From contig CM077116.1 in NCBI GenBank assembly GCA_039619475.1, positions 8,294,501 to 8,358,500 of the forward strand: 64,000 bases of DNA, in the 5' to 3' direction. Below the pieces are notes generated by a model. It saw only the letters and a list, made by a program, of their open reading frames with translations. It was not told the DNA's origin and did no database searches. This document shows, one piece after another, positions 24,465-35,169 of this stretch (the first letter of the stretch is position 1; each line of letters opens with the position of its first letter). The stretch is from Icerya purchasi (taxonomy: Eukaryota > Arthropoda > Insecta > Hemiptera > Monophlebidae). Position numbers and translations under genes: made by a program.

Positions 24465-25285
24465 TCTTTTTAACCGACTTCAAAAAAAGGAGGAGGTTCT
24501 CATTTCGACTGTATTTTTTTTTTTTGTTTTTTAATGTGTGTTACGTTAGAACTTTTTTCTAGGTAAACCGATTTTGATGATTCTCCTTTTATTTGAAAGC
24601 TGGCACTTCTAATGTGATCCCATTTAAATTTGATCAAGATCTGACGAGTAGCTTTTGAGTTATCCTATTTAATTGACTTCGACTACATTGATGATGTTCT
24701 CAGTTTTTCTTTTTTTCGTTTTGTTATGCCCCCGGGATGGAAATATCTCAATTGAATAGTTTCAGTTAAAAAAAGATCTGGAAGATCTGCAGGAAAATCT
24801 GAAAAAACGCATTCCAACCTAAATCAAAATAAAATTACTCCTGTTTTTACCGACTTCCAAAAAAAAGGAAGTTATACGTTTGTCGCGATCATTTTTTTTT
24901 TTTTTTATGTTTGTTCGGTATAATTCATTTACTGATCCTTTGTTCATTAAAAAGAATACCATTCATCTTAGGTACCACATAAATACTGATGAAAATTGGT
25001 GAACACGAATAGAGTATTCGTTAAAAACGTGAAAAAATGTGGCCTCTTTGGATAATTTTTTTTTCTTCATATTTTTAATTAGTATAACAGAGGCGATTGA
25101 CTTAAAATACTATAAATTTGCCAAATTACCATGGAAATGTAGCTTTTGATGTTTTTACACCGCGGAAATGCAGTTCAAAATAAAGAAATCGATTTTTTCA
25201 AGTATAAAGTATGGAGAATAATGTAAAAAAAAAATGATTTTTAACAAGAAAAAAATTCAAGTATAACGTTAACAATCGTAGAATA
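24465..25285. repeat. Dispersed AACCGACTTC repeat block
   Basis: The phrase AACCGACTTCAAAAAAAGG at about 24472 is followed by a T-run and a long low-complexity passage. A related phrase (ACCGACTTCC plus A-run, then GGAAGTTATACG) recurs at 24849. A third variant, TCCGACTTACAAAT, lies inside the 22-kb element at about 23328, and ATCGACTTCAAGG begins the next unit at 25312. No coding frame was seen. It is a non-coding dispersed repeat of unknown type. Confidence 0.5.
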
Positions 25286-26625
25286 AAATGTGTTTTTACA
25301 AAAAATAAATATCGACTTCAAGGTTTTTTATAAAAATTTAATAAAAATACGCCAGAAAGTAAAAAGTAATTGAATAAAAATGCACTAAAAAGTAAAAAAC
25401 AATTACTCCCGATAAGAAAATATATATCAGAGTAATATAACTCTTAGAGTGATATTATCGTAATTCTTATTGTAATGTGTTCATTACATGGAACTAATAA
25501 AAGGCGGAAAAAATAAAAGAAAAAGAAAATAAAACAAAAATAACTATAATTTATAGTAAATGATGCGAGTGCGAATGAGCGCGTGCCTGGAACTATTGTC
25601 GGTGGGAGCAGCCAATCACCGTCCAGCAAAAAACAAAAGGATCTACCTGATTCGGCCAAGTCCAGCGGTTACGGTCGGGAAGGCGGTCGAAATTTTGAAA
25701 AATCCAGGAGAAGATTTTAGAGAAAAAATCAGTGGCTAGAGACGATTCAATCAGTTGTGTTTTTACCTTCGAGGAGTTCGTGTTATACCTTTGAATAATG
25801 GCGTCTACCTCTTGTCGAGTAACGAAAAGTCTGCTAGAATAACCGAAATTTAGCTACCGCTCGTTAAAGTGTTCGGTCTATTCTGTAATAGCGACCGGAA
25901 ATCGTCAATTATTAAAATTGTCAAGTTCGACAAAAACTTAAACGAATCGCGGAATCCAAACATAAAGGCCCGATTATTCGAATTCACCAGCCGATCGACA
26001 AACCGCCATTTCACGGACCACGGACCACCGCCGGCAACATTGTTACGTATAATTTAAACCTTAATTTTAATTATTTGTACCTAATCTTTTGTTGTCGTCG
26101 GATTGGTAAATAAATATTGTGTTTTTTCAGCGGTCGACCGGTAACGAAAGATAGGTGTCCCGTTTATGTAATATATTGTTTATTTTCCAAAATTCAAAAG
26201 GCTTTAATTCAAATCGTCATTATATTAAATAAAAACAAAAATAAAGAAAATCCACGAGTATAAAACCTCGTGGTTGGCATCCCTGTGGACGTAAGCGAAC
26301 GGCAAATACCGTTGCATTATACAACATTAATACTTATTAGACTAGGATTCATATTACATATGAAAATAATAATTAAAAACTCCATTAAAAATGTTCATTA
26401 AATTGTTCCTAGGTATTGTAATATGAATTTGATGCCGACTCTAATTAAGGTATCAGTGTTGTATACGAATTACGATATTATCACTGTAAATTATATACCA
26501 CTCTGATATATATTTTCTTATCGGGAGTAATTATTTTTTACTTTCTAGTGCATTTTTATTAAATTTTTATAAGAAACCTTGAAGTCGGTATTTATTTTTT
26601 GTAAAAAAACATTTTATATATTTAA
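25286..26625. mobile_element. 1.3-kb unit with about 180-bp terminal inverted arms
   Basis: The left arm (25286 to about 25480) and right arm (about 26440-26625) are inverse complements. Matched landmarks include TTTTTACAAAAAATAAATA, CGACTTCAAGG, TTATAAAAATTTAATAAAAA, and CCCGATAAGAAAATATATAT followed by CAGAGT. The interior (25550-26280) is notably GC-richer with no long open frame and contains an AATAAA at about 26109. It could be a non-autonomous TIR transposon, or two opposed copies of a repeat around unrelated DNA. No target duplication could be defined. Confidence 0.6.
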
Positions 26626-27349
26626 ACTAAAAAATGGAGGGATAAAATGCCGGTATAAAAAACTAGTTATCGCGCCCTAGTCTTCCGCTTCCGTTTATAT
26701 GTAGTTGTTTAAATTCGTGAAAGTGGAAAATCGATTGCTTATAGCGATCAAAAATAGTTCCATATCAGGCTAGGAGAGGCAGACCCTTTCAAAATAAACA
26801 TTTCATTCCTCTAGAGCGTAACAGTAACCTATTCGCAGAAGGATTTCAAAAATTTATACAGAATAACTTGGTCCGGCCCATATTACCTTCGCCGTATTTG
26901 TATGTTTTCGGTGATTATCAGAGTTTCCTGAGGAGATTTTTAACTGAACTATAGTATTTACTGTAATCATATACCTTAGTCGTTTGTTATTCGGCTTTCT
27001 TCTAATACGTAATTCATTAATTTTAACAAACAGGGATGTAAAAAACTTTAACATTTATATTGTTCTATCGATCTTTATAAATTCCTGAATGAAAATGGTT
27101 TAAAAAAATTTCATTATACGAACAATTTCTGCAGTGGTTAACTGTGAAAACTCACGCGACGTTTTATTAAAATCGTCAATACTTTGTGTAAGTATTTTAT
27201 TTAATTGTTTATTCTTTTTATAAAAAAACACGTCTTCCTTATCATAATTGTACGTCAACATTCAACCTATATTTGCGCGTCATCCTGTTCGTGTATTTAC
27301 ATTTTTGAATATGCTACAAATGTGTGATATTTCATGAAAACGGTAAAAT
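26626..27349. other. Non-coding DNA with no recognised feature
   Basis: Only short open frames occur. A GAGCGTAACAGTAAC phrase near 26813 repeats one seen at 2255. Confidence 0.4.
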
Positions 27350-27980
27350 TAGGGACGGATCCAGAAGAACATTTACTTTTCTTGGGGGGGGGGGGTTATA
27401 TAATTACATAAAATCTTCTACGGAAATACCCCTTGTTTCACAAAGAAAATCAAATAGCCACCTTTATAGAAATTTAAAAACGTGTTAAAAATACATAATT
27501 ATTAAAATTTTTAATTTAACTTTTGTGTTATATTTATGGGTGAAAAATAAAACGAAATTACAAAATTATACGTTAAATATGGTAGTTTAGAAATAGTAAG
27601 AAAGATAGTATTTTTATTAGACTTTACTTCTTTCTTATTTTTGTTACTAATCCGATCCGAATTCTTTGTCCTAGTGAGCAAGGTTAAACATATACATATA
27701 TTTCTCACTGAACTCTATTTTAAATTAAAATTATAAAATAAAAATTAAAAATAAATAAAAATGGCAATAGATCGACGACATTTAAAACAGAATAAAAAAG
27801 GAACATTAATAGTTCTACTAGAAAATAGTATTAAATATTAGTCATTAAAATTCATAGGTAAAATATTCATACGAATCTTTTATAGCATAAATTAAGTTTC
27901 TCTGTTACAGCAAATTTTTTCACAGACACTCTTTGGGGGGTTATGTCCCCTATTTCCCCCATCCCGTGGATCCGCCGCTG
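27350..27980. mobile_element. Possible hAT-like non-autonomous element
   Basis: It begins TAGGGACGGATCCAGAAG and ends with the inverse of CAGCGGCGGATCCACGGG. A long G-run lies near each end (27385 and, inverted, around 27935-27963). Flanking 8-mers GGTAAAAT and GTTAAATA agree only partly. The interior is AT-rich without a plausible frame. The end layout resembles the MITEs at 17486 and 21568. Confidence 0.55.
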
Positions 27981-28516
27981 GTTAAATAGACAACTTTTAA
28001 TTGAATTTAATTCTAAAAATTATATGAAGATCGATTACCGTTAAGTGCTTTTTTGAAGTACCTTAATTACTTTAAATATTTTGTATATCTCAGTTGATAA
28101 TGCATTTTTTTATTGTATAAAATAAAATAATTGCACAAGTAATAGACGTTTTTTCTACATTCGATAGTGTATTATAGTTTCTGAAATTATTAGTAGTCGA
28201 ATAATTTGTTTATCAAGAACTTCTTTCCTAATACGCAAACGCTGTGTTCCAATTTTGAATTAAACATCGTTACATACTACCATTGAAAGATAATTTCTCT
28301 AATTTTCATTGTTAATCGCTTTTGTAATTATTTTGTACATTCAAACCCCGTTCGTTCAATGCATAATGAAATTAACAGATCGTCAACAGCAGATATATAA
28401 GACACCGGCTCATAACTAACTGGATATGGAAAGAAACAAAAATACAGTATGATCGTGTCGCGTTGCAAATCGGAGATTTACGGATGATGTTTCCAGTCCA
28501 GCAATAAAACCGCTCC
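27981..28516. other. AT-rich DNA with no recognised feature
   Basis: No exon, element end or repeat was recognised here. Confidence 0.4.
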
Positions 28517-29020
28517 TTATTTGGCACATTTTAGGCGATTGTTGCAGCAAATAGTAAAAAAAAGGTAGGCGCTTCGCGTTCGAAGTTTATTTTGTGCTTT
28601 TGGCGTATATTTGGCGTGAGTGGAATGGCCGACATGTTCACTTGGGTGCAATGCTCGTCGCGGAAATAAACAAAACGCAGCGGTTAAATGCCTAAAAACA
28701 GCATGGCCGAATGCGAGGAATGCTTTCCATCGGCCGTCAGCAAAATTTCGCTCGAGAAACTGCGCGTCGAGGTCGATGCGCGCTCGGAATATTCGCACAC
28801 GCATCCAATTATACGCGTAATGATCTACGAGAGATTGTATTGATCGATTTTCGTCGGCGGAGTTGAGTAACCTATCCGACCATCTAGAAATTTCACTTGG
28901 GCCGATAATTCTCGTAATCCCCTCCCTTGGATAGGACGAGATAACGCGGTTTCTACCACACTCTTTAAGAGATGGTCCGCTATTATCGCTATTGCAGGAT
29001 GACGAGGGGGGCAGTCTCAT
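28517..29020 (-). CDS. Possible orphan ORF in a GC-rich, CpG-rich island
   Basis: A 167-codon frame runs from an ATG at 29018-29020 to a TAA. The stretch is far richer in CpG than the surroundings. The predicted protein has a Ser-rich start, a central segment rich in Arg and aromatic residues, and no recognised domain, signal peptide or clear membrane span. A shorter frame overlaps on the plus strand. The block could instead be a promoter or untranslated first exon: a GCCGCCAT motif sits just upstream at about 29081. I cannot decide between these. Confidence 0.25.
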   Translation of the reverse strand: MRLPPSSSCNSDNSGPSLKECGRNRVISSYPREGITRIIGPSEISRWSDRLLNSADENRSIQSLVDHYAYNWMRVRIFRARIDLDAQFLERNFADGRWKAFLAFGHAVFRHLTAAFCLFPRRALHPSEHVGHSTHAKYTPKAQNKLRTRSAYLFFTICCNNRLKCAK

Positions 29021-29041
29021 TGTTCGTTTCTGTATATACAA

Positions 29042-32000
29042 CTTTTACAAAATATCGAAGCTGCTGCCATTTTAAAAATGCCGCCATATAGTTGCTTTCA
29101 GTTTACTGCTAGCCAGACAGATCAAGCGTTGAACATGACGTACGATTTTTTGTGATATCGGTAACAAATTTATTCTCCCGTTGACGATATCTTAACGTTA
29201 AAGCTTAATAATTTAATAATAATAGAAATGGCTTGATTATTATCAATATTAAACTCGTCCTTTTTTTTTTTTTTTTTTTTTAGTACGTACCTGTTCATGT
29301 TTATGTACCTTTAAAATTGCAAAATTGCAGGCCGCGGCGTTTTATTTTCCGCTCATTTATTTTGTAAATTAATTTTACTCGTATATTCATATTTACTAAT
29401 ACATTTCTTTAATTGTACTCTACTTTTCACTATTCGAGCTCTATAGAGCATCGGTGGACATTGTGTAACAATAATGATAATAAACATTTATTGATTATTT
29501 AATCGCAACTTGATCACCTAAAGCACTATACGTTTTTAACACCGGAATTTATTCCCTGATCTTTAAGAAATCAACAAGTTTCCGAAAATGTAGCTCCACA
29601 ATGGAAGTTAATAATAAAAATAGTCAAGGGTGCAATAACGGAGGGTCCAAGGATGCCCGGCCACCTACTCAATGGCTAACGTTTTAATTTAACACCTATT
29701 CTGCGCTAACCAAATTTTATTGTAAGACCAAATTTGGACAGTTCATCACAAAATCTGATGAAAATCGAACAACCATGTAAATTGATGAAAATAAAAATAC
29801 ACTTAAACGTCACATTTATAATTTAAAAAAAATTGTTATCCTTTTTTTCCTTTTTTTCCCTTTTTTTTTTTTTTTTGCGTGGTTGTCGATAGAAAAATGC
29901 TCTGAGCACCCACTCACAATGTTAGGTTGTAGCGCCCTTTTGAATTAGTTCAATTAATGTTTCTGAAAGAATCCATTTTCAATGGTACTCGTACGGGACA
30001 ATCGTACTACTAGTCACTGTATATTTTACACCGTCGCCTGTAGTTCAAAAGTGTCCTGAATTCCTGCTACAAAACCGTCGTCACTATTAAAACAATTCCG
30101 ACAGGGTAAATCATAATGTATCTAGTTCAAAACTAACAACTCGTTTGTAAAATATATTTACCAACGCCTACGAATGCATAGAAAAAGCAAAAGCAGATTA
30201 GTCGTTCTTTTTTTTTCTTCTTCTTCATACGAATTGTTCACATTCGCTCTGTCTTTCTTTTTTTAAATTAAAATACATTCCCCATTCAGGCCGCGGAAAC
30301 GAAACGTCATCCAATTTAAAGAATTTTGCAATAACCGTTAAGTAGCGCAATTAAAGCGCATTAACACTGGTCTCTGATCCGAAAATAAGCGACAAGTCTC
30401 AAAACAGAGCACGCTCGACTACAAACATTTCTACAGCGATCATTGGAAGAAATTAGTCCAGCATACGCCCCGCCATCGTCTGTCAGAAAAGCAAATGGTC
30501 GAATGGAGATTAAAATTTGGCCGGGCGCACTTAGTGGTTTGTCTGAAGTGGTATATTAAAGGTATTTTGTTTCGTTTTTGCGGTACTTTGAGTAATTTTC
30601 AAGATGCCAGTTGACTGGGAGACGTTTAGCGATAAGCAGATGTATACAAACGACATCAATGGCGAACCAGAAGAAAGAAGAGAGATGATAAAAGTGCCAC
30701 TGTGTAGAACACAACTACACTACTTGTTGCCAGCGACTCTTAAACAACTAGCTCTCTCTCAGTCTTAAATTGCCTCACCAGCAGATTATTCGGTCCGCAC
30801 CAATAAACATTCGTTTTTTTTTTTCCAATATTTTTCTTCCACTCTTTCGACTTCCATCGCGCTCTTATTCGAGCTCCAGTTTATCTTTGGTACGGTTTTT
30901 TATTTATTTTTATTTTTCTTATTACAATTTTTTTTTTTTTTTTTTTTTTCCCGTTCCGTACTAGATTGCAATAATACCACCACAACAGTCGACAAAAAGT
31001 TCAATCGAACTGGAAAAAGAAACAACGGAGAAAAAGCTCTCTGACGCTGCTAACAGACGAAGTTCCATCACGGATATTATTTTTCCGCTGTTTTTCCTCT
31101 TATCAAATTCTACTCCAGTGAATTGTGTCCACAGATATCAAAAAAAAACGATTGGCGTACGCGCACCACATACACACACACGTATACACACGACATACAC
31201 ATATTTATATGTGTAGCACGTGTATATGTACGTTAGTAGAAAGTACAATGGAAGTCAGAATTGTACGAAAAAAGAATTGGTCTACAGTATTGTAAATTAC
31301 ATTCGTACCCTTCTAGCGGTTTGGAAATTAAATGTTTCTCTGTTTTTTAAAATAAAAAGAAAAAAGCCAAAAAAGCAGATGCGAGCAACTAGAAATTTTT
31401 TCGATTCTTTTAAAGTAGCGTTGTTAATATTTTTTTTTTTTGAACTACGCTCTGCGTACAGGGTGCCTAGTTTTTAGGGGAATATTTTCGGGGGAGCTTG
31501 TGTCAGGGCTAGACTATATTTTAATCTTCATCATCGTGTAGCCCATAAAAAAAAAAAAAAAAAAAGAAACAAAAACGAAACAAAAATAAAAATAACTATT
31601 TGTATCTATTTCGTGGCACCGAATTTTTATTCCCATCATATTTACTTGCTGGAAAATATAAAAAATTATAATTTTACAATGCGTATTTGGAGTGTTTGCA
31701 TGTGTTTCAAAAATTTTTATCATGTACTAAGCGTTAAATATGTCTTTTTGTTGGTTTTTAGGATTCCGTACATATCTAATGTAATAATATGGTTCAGAAA
31801 TGACAAAAAAATATCAAATAAATATAAATAACTCACGAACGGTTTTTGACTTATAAACTTCAAATTTGGAACATAAATCGCAATTAAAATTCTAGTTTAA
31901 AATGATCTATAATTTCATGATGATGGAATATCCTGGACGGCGAAATCCCTAAAAAAACCGTCAAGAATATATAATATGGTTTTAAAACGACGTCAGAAAT

Positions 32001-32280
32001 CACCCTTAAAAAAAATCATAACTCATCACCAGATAAACCTTTTAAGATGAAATTGAAAGTATATAATAAAGCGCTGGAGTCCTTCCGTAGAATCAAAAAG
32101 TGACGACAAAAAAATGATTTAATACCCCTCCCCTTTTGGACTAAAAATAGCAAAAAAAAGAAAGTTCACGTAAGTAATAGCCCGAGTAAAAAACGTTGGA
32201 TAAGCCAAAACGTATTCCAAACATATGCATAAAGACCGCTTCATAGGAAAAAATATAGCCAAACTTACAACTTCATATTC
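29042..32280. other. Mixed non-coding DNA with several poly(T) tracts
   Basis: Poly(T) runs occur at about 29262-29281, 29860 and 30930-30950, and a poly(A) run at 31549-31563. A GC-richer patch at 30290-30760 contains overlapping short frames but no clear splice structure. From about 31830 the sequence takes on the degenerate style of the array that follows. Confidence 0.35.
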
Positions 32281-33010
32281 AGACCCTTAAGTTGTCGAAA
32301 GCTCAAAAATTTTGAAATTTTTTTTTCCCCGGATGTATTGTTGGAAAGCTCGCTAATTTCCGGAAACGAAACCATAAGTCAATTCTTTAACGGAACATTC
32401 GAAGTTGATTAAGAGTTCAAAAAATCGCAAAAAATGACGTGTCCTCCCTTAGCACTGTAAATATTACAGGTAAAATTTTTGAACATGGTTAAAAATATGC
32501 GACTTCCCTGTATATTTCTCAAGTTTGGATAGTCCGGATTTTCAGTTTTAAAATTAGACCCTCGGGGCGCCAAAAGCTCGAAATTTCGGAAAAAGTATAT
32601 TTTTTTTTTTGCGGGCATGTGTGATATATTGTTGGAAAGATCGCTATTTGTCGGTAACGAAACTGTATTTCATTTCCGCAACGAAACTTTCAAAGTTTTT
32701 CAAAAGTTCAAAAAAATGGCGTAAGAACTGATATGTAGCCTCTCCTTTGCGATGCGAGTATTTTAGCTAAAAATTTTGAACAAGGTTAAAAAAGTACGCA
32801 TTCCCGTATACTCCTGGTTTCCAACGTCAAAATTGGCCGGGGGGGGGGGGGACTCGAAATTGTTGAAAACAAAATTTTTTTCTCGGGCATGTGATATATC
32901 GGTTGAGAGATCGCTATTTGTTAGTTAAAGAAAACGGTATTTCATTTTCTTAACGACATTTTCGAGATGCCGATAATTTAAAAAAATTGCAAAAATGACG
33001 TTCCTCTTCC
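32281..33010. repeat. Three-copy tandem array, unit about 278 bp
   Basis: Units start near 32281, 32556 and 32835. Each contains the same ordered landmarks: GACCCT or an equivalent G-run, CGAAA, a poly(T) run, GGATGT/GGCATGT, ATRTTGTTGGAAAG, CTCGCTA/ATCGCTA followed by GGWAACGAAA, TTCAAAAAAAT, ATGACG or ATGGCG, and TTTTTGAACAWGGTTAAAAA. Copies are diverged from each other, with no convincing open frame. Confidence 0.7.
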
Positions 33011-33432
33011 TCTCATCGGCGGAAAAAATCAAATTCCTTTTTTTTGAATTAGTTTTATGTAAATGTAAATTATAGTTATCGTTAACATAATCCTCAGTGC
33101 ATGAAACATCATGTTTGACTGAACTGGTTTTTTCTACGTCGGTAACCATAATTCAGGGGTACACAAAATTAGAGTTTTTTATTTGTCTGCATGATTTGAT
33201 TCTCGTCTTTGTCGCGAGCTGTATTCAGTTCGGGGGTCAAATTGCACACCTCGTAGCATTTGAATAACCCGTTGGTTACACGTTTGTTCGAAGATAATGC
33301 TCTACTGATGGGATAATAAATCAGAAATGTAGATTTAAACAAATATGATGATAAAGCGATATAATGTTAAAAAAATGAAAAATGAAAAACAAATACAAAA
33401 GACAATCGTGTTGTTTCAACTTTAACGGGCAG

Positions 33433-33594
33433 AGCGAAATCTTACATATATATATATATTTTACCGTAAACTCGAAAAAGGGGCAACTCGTCGTTTCAAC
33501 ACTAATTCCTCAACATGAATTCGATCGAGTTGACGATGAAAAATATCTCGACAATGCCGTAATCTCATTGGATTGCGTTTCGCGTGAATTTACA
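33433..33594 (+). CDS. Candidate internal coding exon
   Basis: A 162-bp, 54-codon open stretch lies between a possible acceptor (TTTCAACTTTAACGGGCAG, ending 33432) and an excellent donor (ACA|GTAAGTAAG, GT at 33595-33596). Both junctions would be phase 0. The second half is GC-richer and codon-like, with a short hydrophobic strand ending ISLDCVS. A short (TA)n inside the first half casts doubt on the acceptor. No family was recognised. Confidence 0.3.
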
Positions 33595-33599
33595 GTAAG

Positions 33600-34539
33600 T
33601 AAGCCGGGTGCCCATGGACATTCGTTATTTATATATTTACTAACGCGCGGAATTTATAATATGTATAAAAACCGTATAAATAGCTCGTAATTGTACAACT
33701 TACGGGAAAGTGAATAAAATGTAAGTGTCCAAATAGAATAAAATGAATGAGTTTCCTTTTTTTTAGACGTTTAAGAACTATGTATTTTACCTGAGTTTTT
33801 AGTGCACCGAAATTATCCAATTGCTTGTGTTACGTTCTTCGAATAAATGTTGCTACAGTGTATGTATACGTCAAACGAGGAATTGTTTTAGCCGCTATTT
33901 CCCGTGTTCGAAAGGCGGAAACATTATATTGAGCTAAAAGCGTGTACAGCATTTTTAACGACGCCCGTGCTGATAAATTGGCGTTAATGTAAATTCTGCA
34001 CACTTACGCGAGCTTGTGTTCGTGGTTGTTGTCCTTTTAATTTTTATTTCGGCGGAAGGAGGAGCATCAACCAGAGATCTCTGCAAGCAATGAGAAGGAG
34101 AAGAGATGTCAGTTAAATTTTGATCTGTTCGAATATCGATTAGCTAAATAAATGGATGTGTTTTTTGCGGAGTACGGAATGCGGATGAATGGACGAAAGG
34201 ATTCTGCACAGTTAAAGTCTAGCAAAATAAAAGCAAAACTGCTAGGCCAGTTCGGGTTATCAATAGAAATGGATACAAAAAACAAAAAGAAACCATAAGG
34301 AAGCAGATAAACGAAAAATACTTTAAGGGAAAAAGTCGAAAAATTAGGAATAAAGCCGAAATGAACACTCGTAAGACGGTGAGAAATAAAGGTTTTCCCT
34401 ATTTTCGTTGGAGTGCTTTTGGAAATGGAAAGAACGGATAAACACGAACGAAGAACGTTTTTACGATGGACACGATGGTTAAAATAAGAAGATCCGCGAA
34501 TAGGCAATTAATTTAAATGAGAATGTTAGATTGGGGTAT
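33600..34539. other. Non-coding DNA
   Basis: A 132-codon frame on the minus strand (34109-34507) has no Met-initiated or splice-supported structure and a Phe/Ser-rich product, so I do not call it a gene. Confidence 0.35.
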
Positions 34540-34559
34540 CAAAGAATTTCACATTGTAA

Positions 34560-34665
34560 TCTATAGAAAGTTGGAACTGGATGGCATTGCCATAAATAAG
34601 AGAACGGTAATCAAATTTGGACCGAATAATGGATAAATGTAAAACTGTTTTTAGTTTTGAATAGG
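34560..34665 (-). mobile_element. Relic of an I-like LINE reverse transcriptase
   Basis: On the minus strand it reads IIRSKFDYRSLIYG, close to SIIRSKLDYCSFIYG of the LINE at 43898-49739 (plus-strand landmark TTTGGACCGAATAAT at both sites). Flanking sequence does not align, so this is a small, old fragment. Confidence 0.65.
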
Positions 34666-34803
34666 GCTTGAAGTAAGTTTAGCCCTTTGATAATATATAT
34701 GTTTGAAAAAGATCAAACCGCTACCATGCGACACATCCGGATGTAACACGGATGTGATTATGCAGTACAATTTTTCGCTTTAGATTTTAGCTCAAATTAT
34801 GCG

Positions 34804-35029
34804 CTATAGCCCCGGACAAGGGACATTGTCGCTAATAGACGTATATAGATTTAAGTAGTACTGGAAGCAATTCTGCGCGTCCGATTGGTGGCCGTAATAA
34901 TGGTCGCGCGGTATCGTTTGACGCTGTTGATTGCTCGGATAATTTCTTTCCACACTAGAGTCAAAAACGATAAAATCATAGCAGAAATATATATATGGTG
35001 CGGTAGGAAATTTTTGTAAGAAAATTTCC
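34804..35029 (-). CDS. Candidate terminal exon
   Basis: On the minus strand, after a possible acceptor (..GATTTACCGGCAG, ending at about 35030), 74 codons are open to a TAG. The segment is GC-richer and codon-like, rich in Tyr, Gln and Asp, with four Cys. No domain was recognised. Its phase-1 entry does not fit direct joining to the Ig-like exon at 49830-49959 (phase-2 exit), so an intervening exon or a different gene would be needed. Confidence 0.3.
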
Positions 35030-35169
35030 TCTGCCGGTAAATCGCTCGAGAATTGATAACACAAAACAGTTAGAAGTGAAAAACGGGAAATTTGTGTTAA
35101 AAATATTACACGATAAAATCGAAAAAGGGAAATCAAAGGCAAGTTTTGTAAACATTTAGAGATTTCCAA

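Noticed and set aside
25550..26280. Solo LTR inside the inverted-arm unit
   Set aside because: GC-rich content and an AATAAA are suggestive, but no TG...CA boundaries with a short target duplication could be placed.
34109..34507. 132-codon minus-strand frame as a host gene
   Set aside because: Phe/Ser/Leu-rich product in AT-rich DNA, no splice support and no recognised domain.
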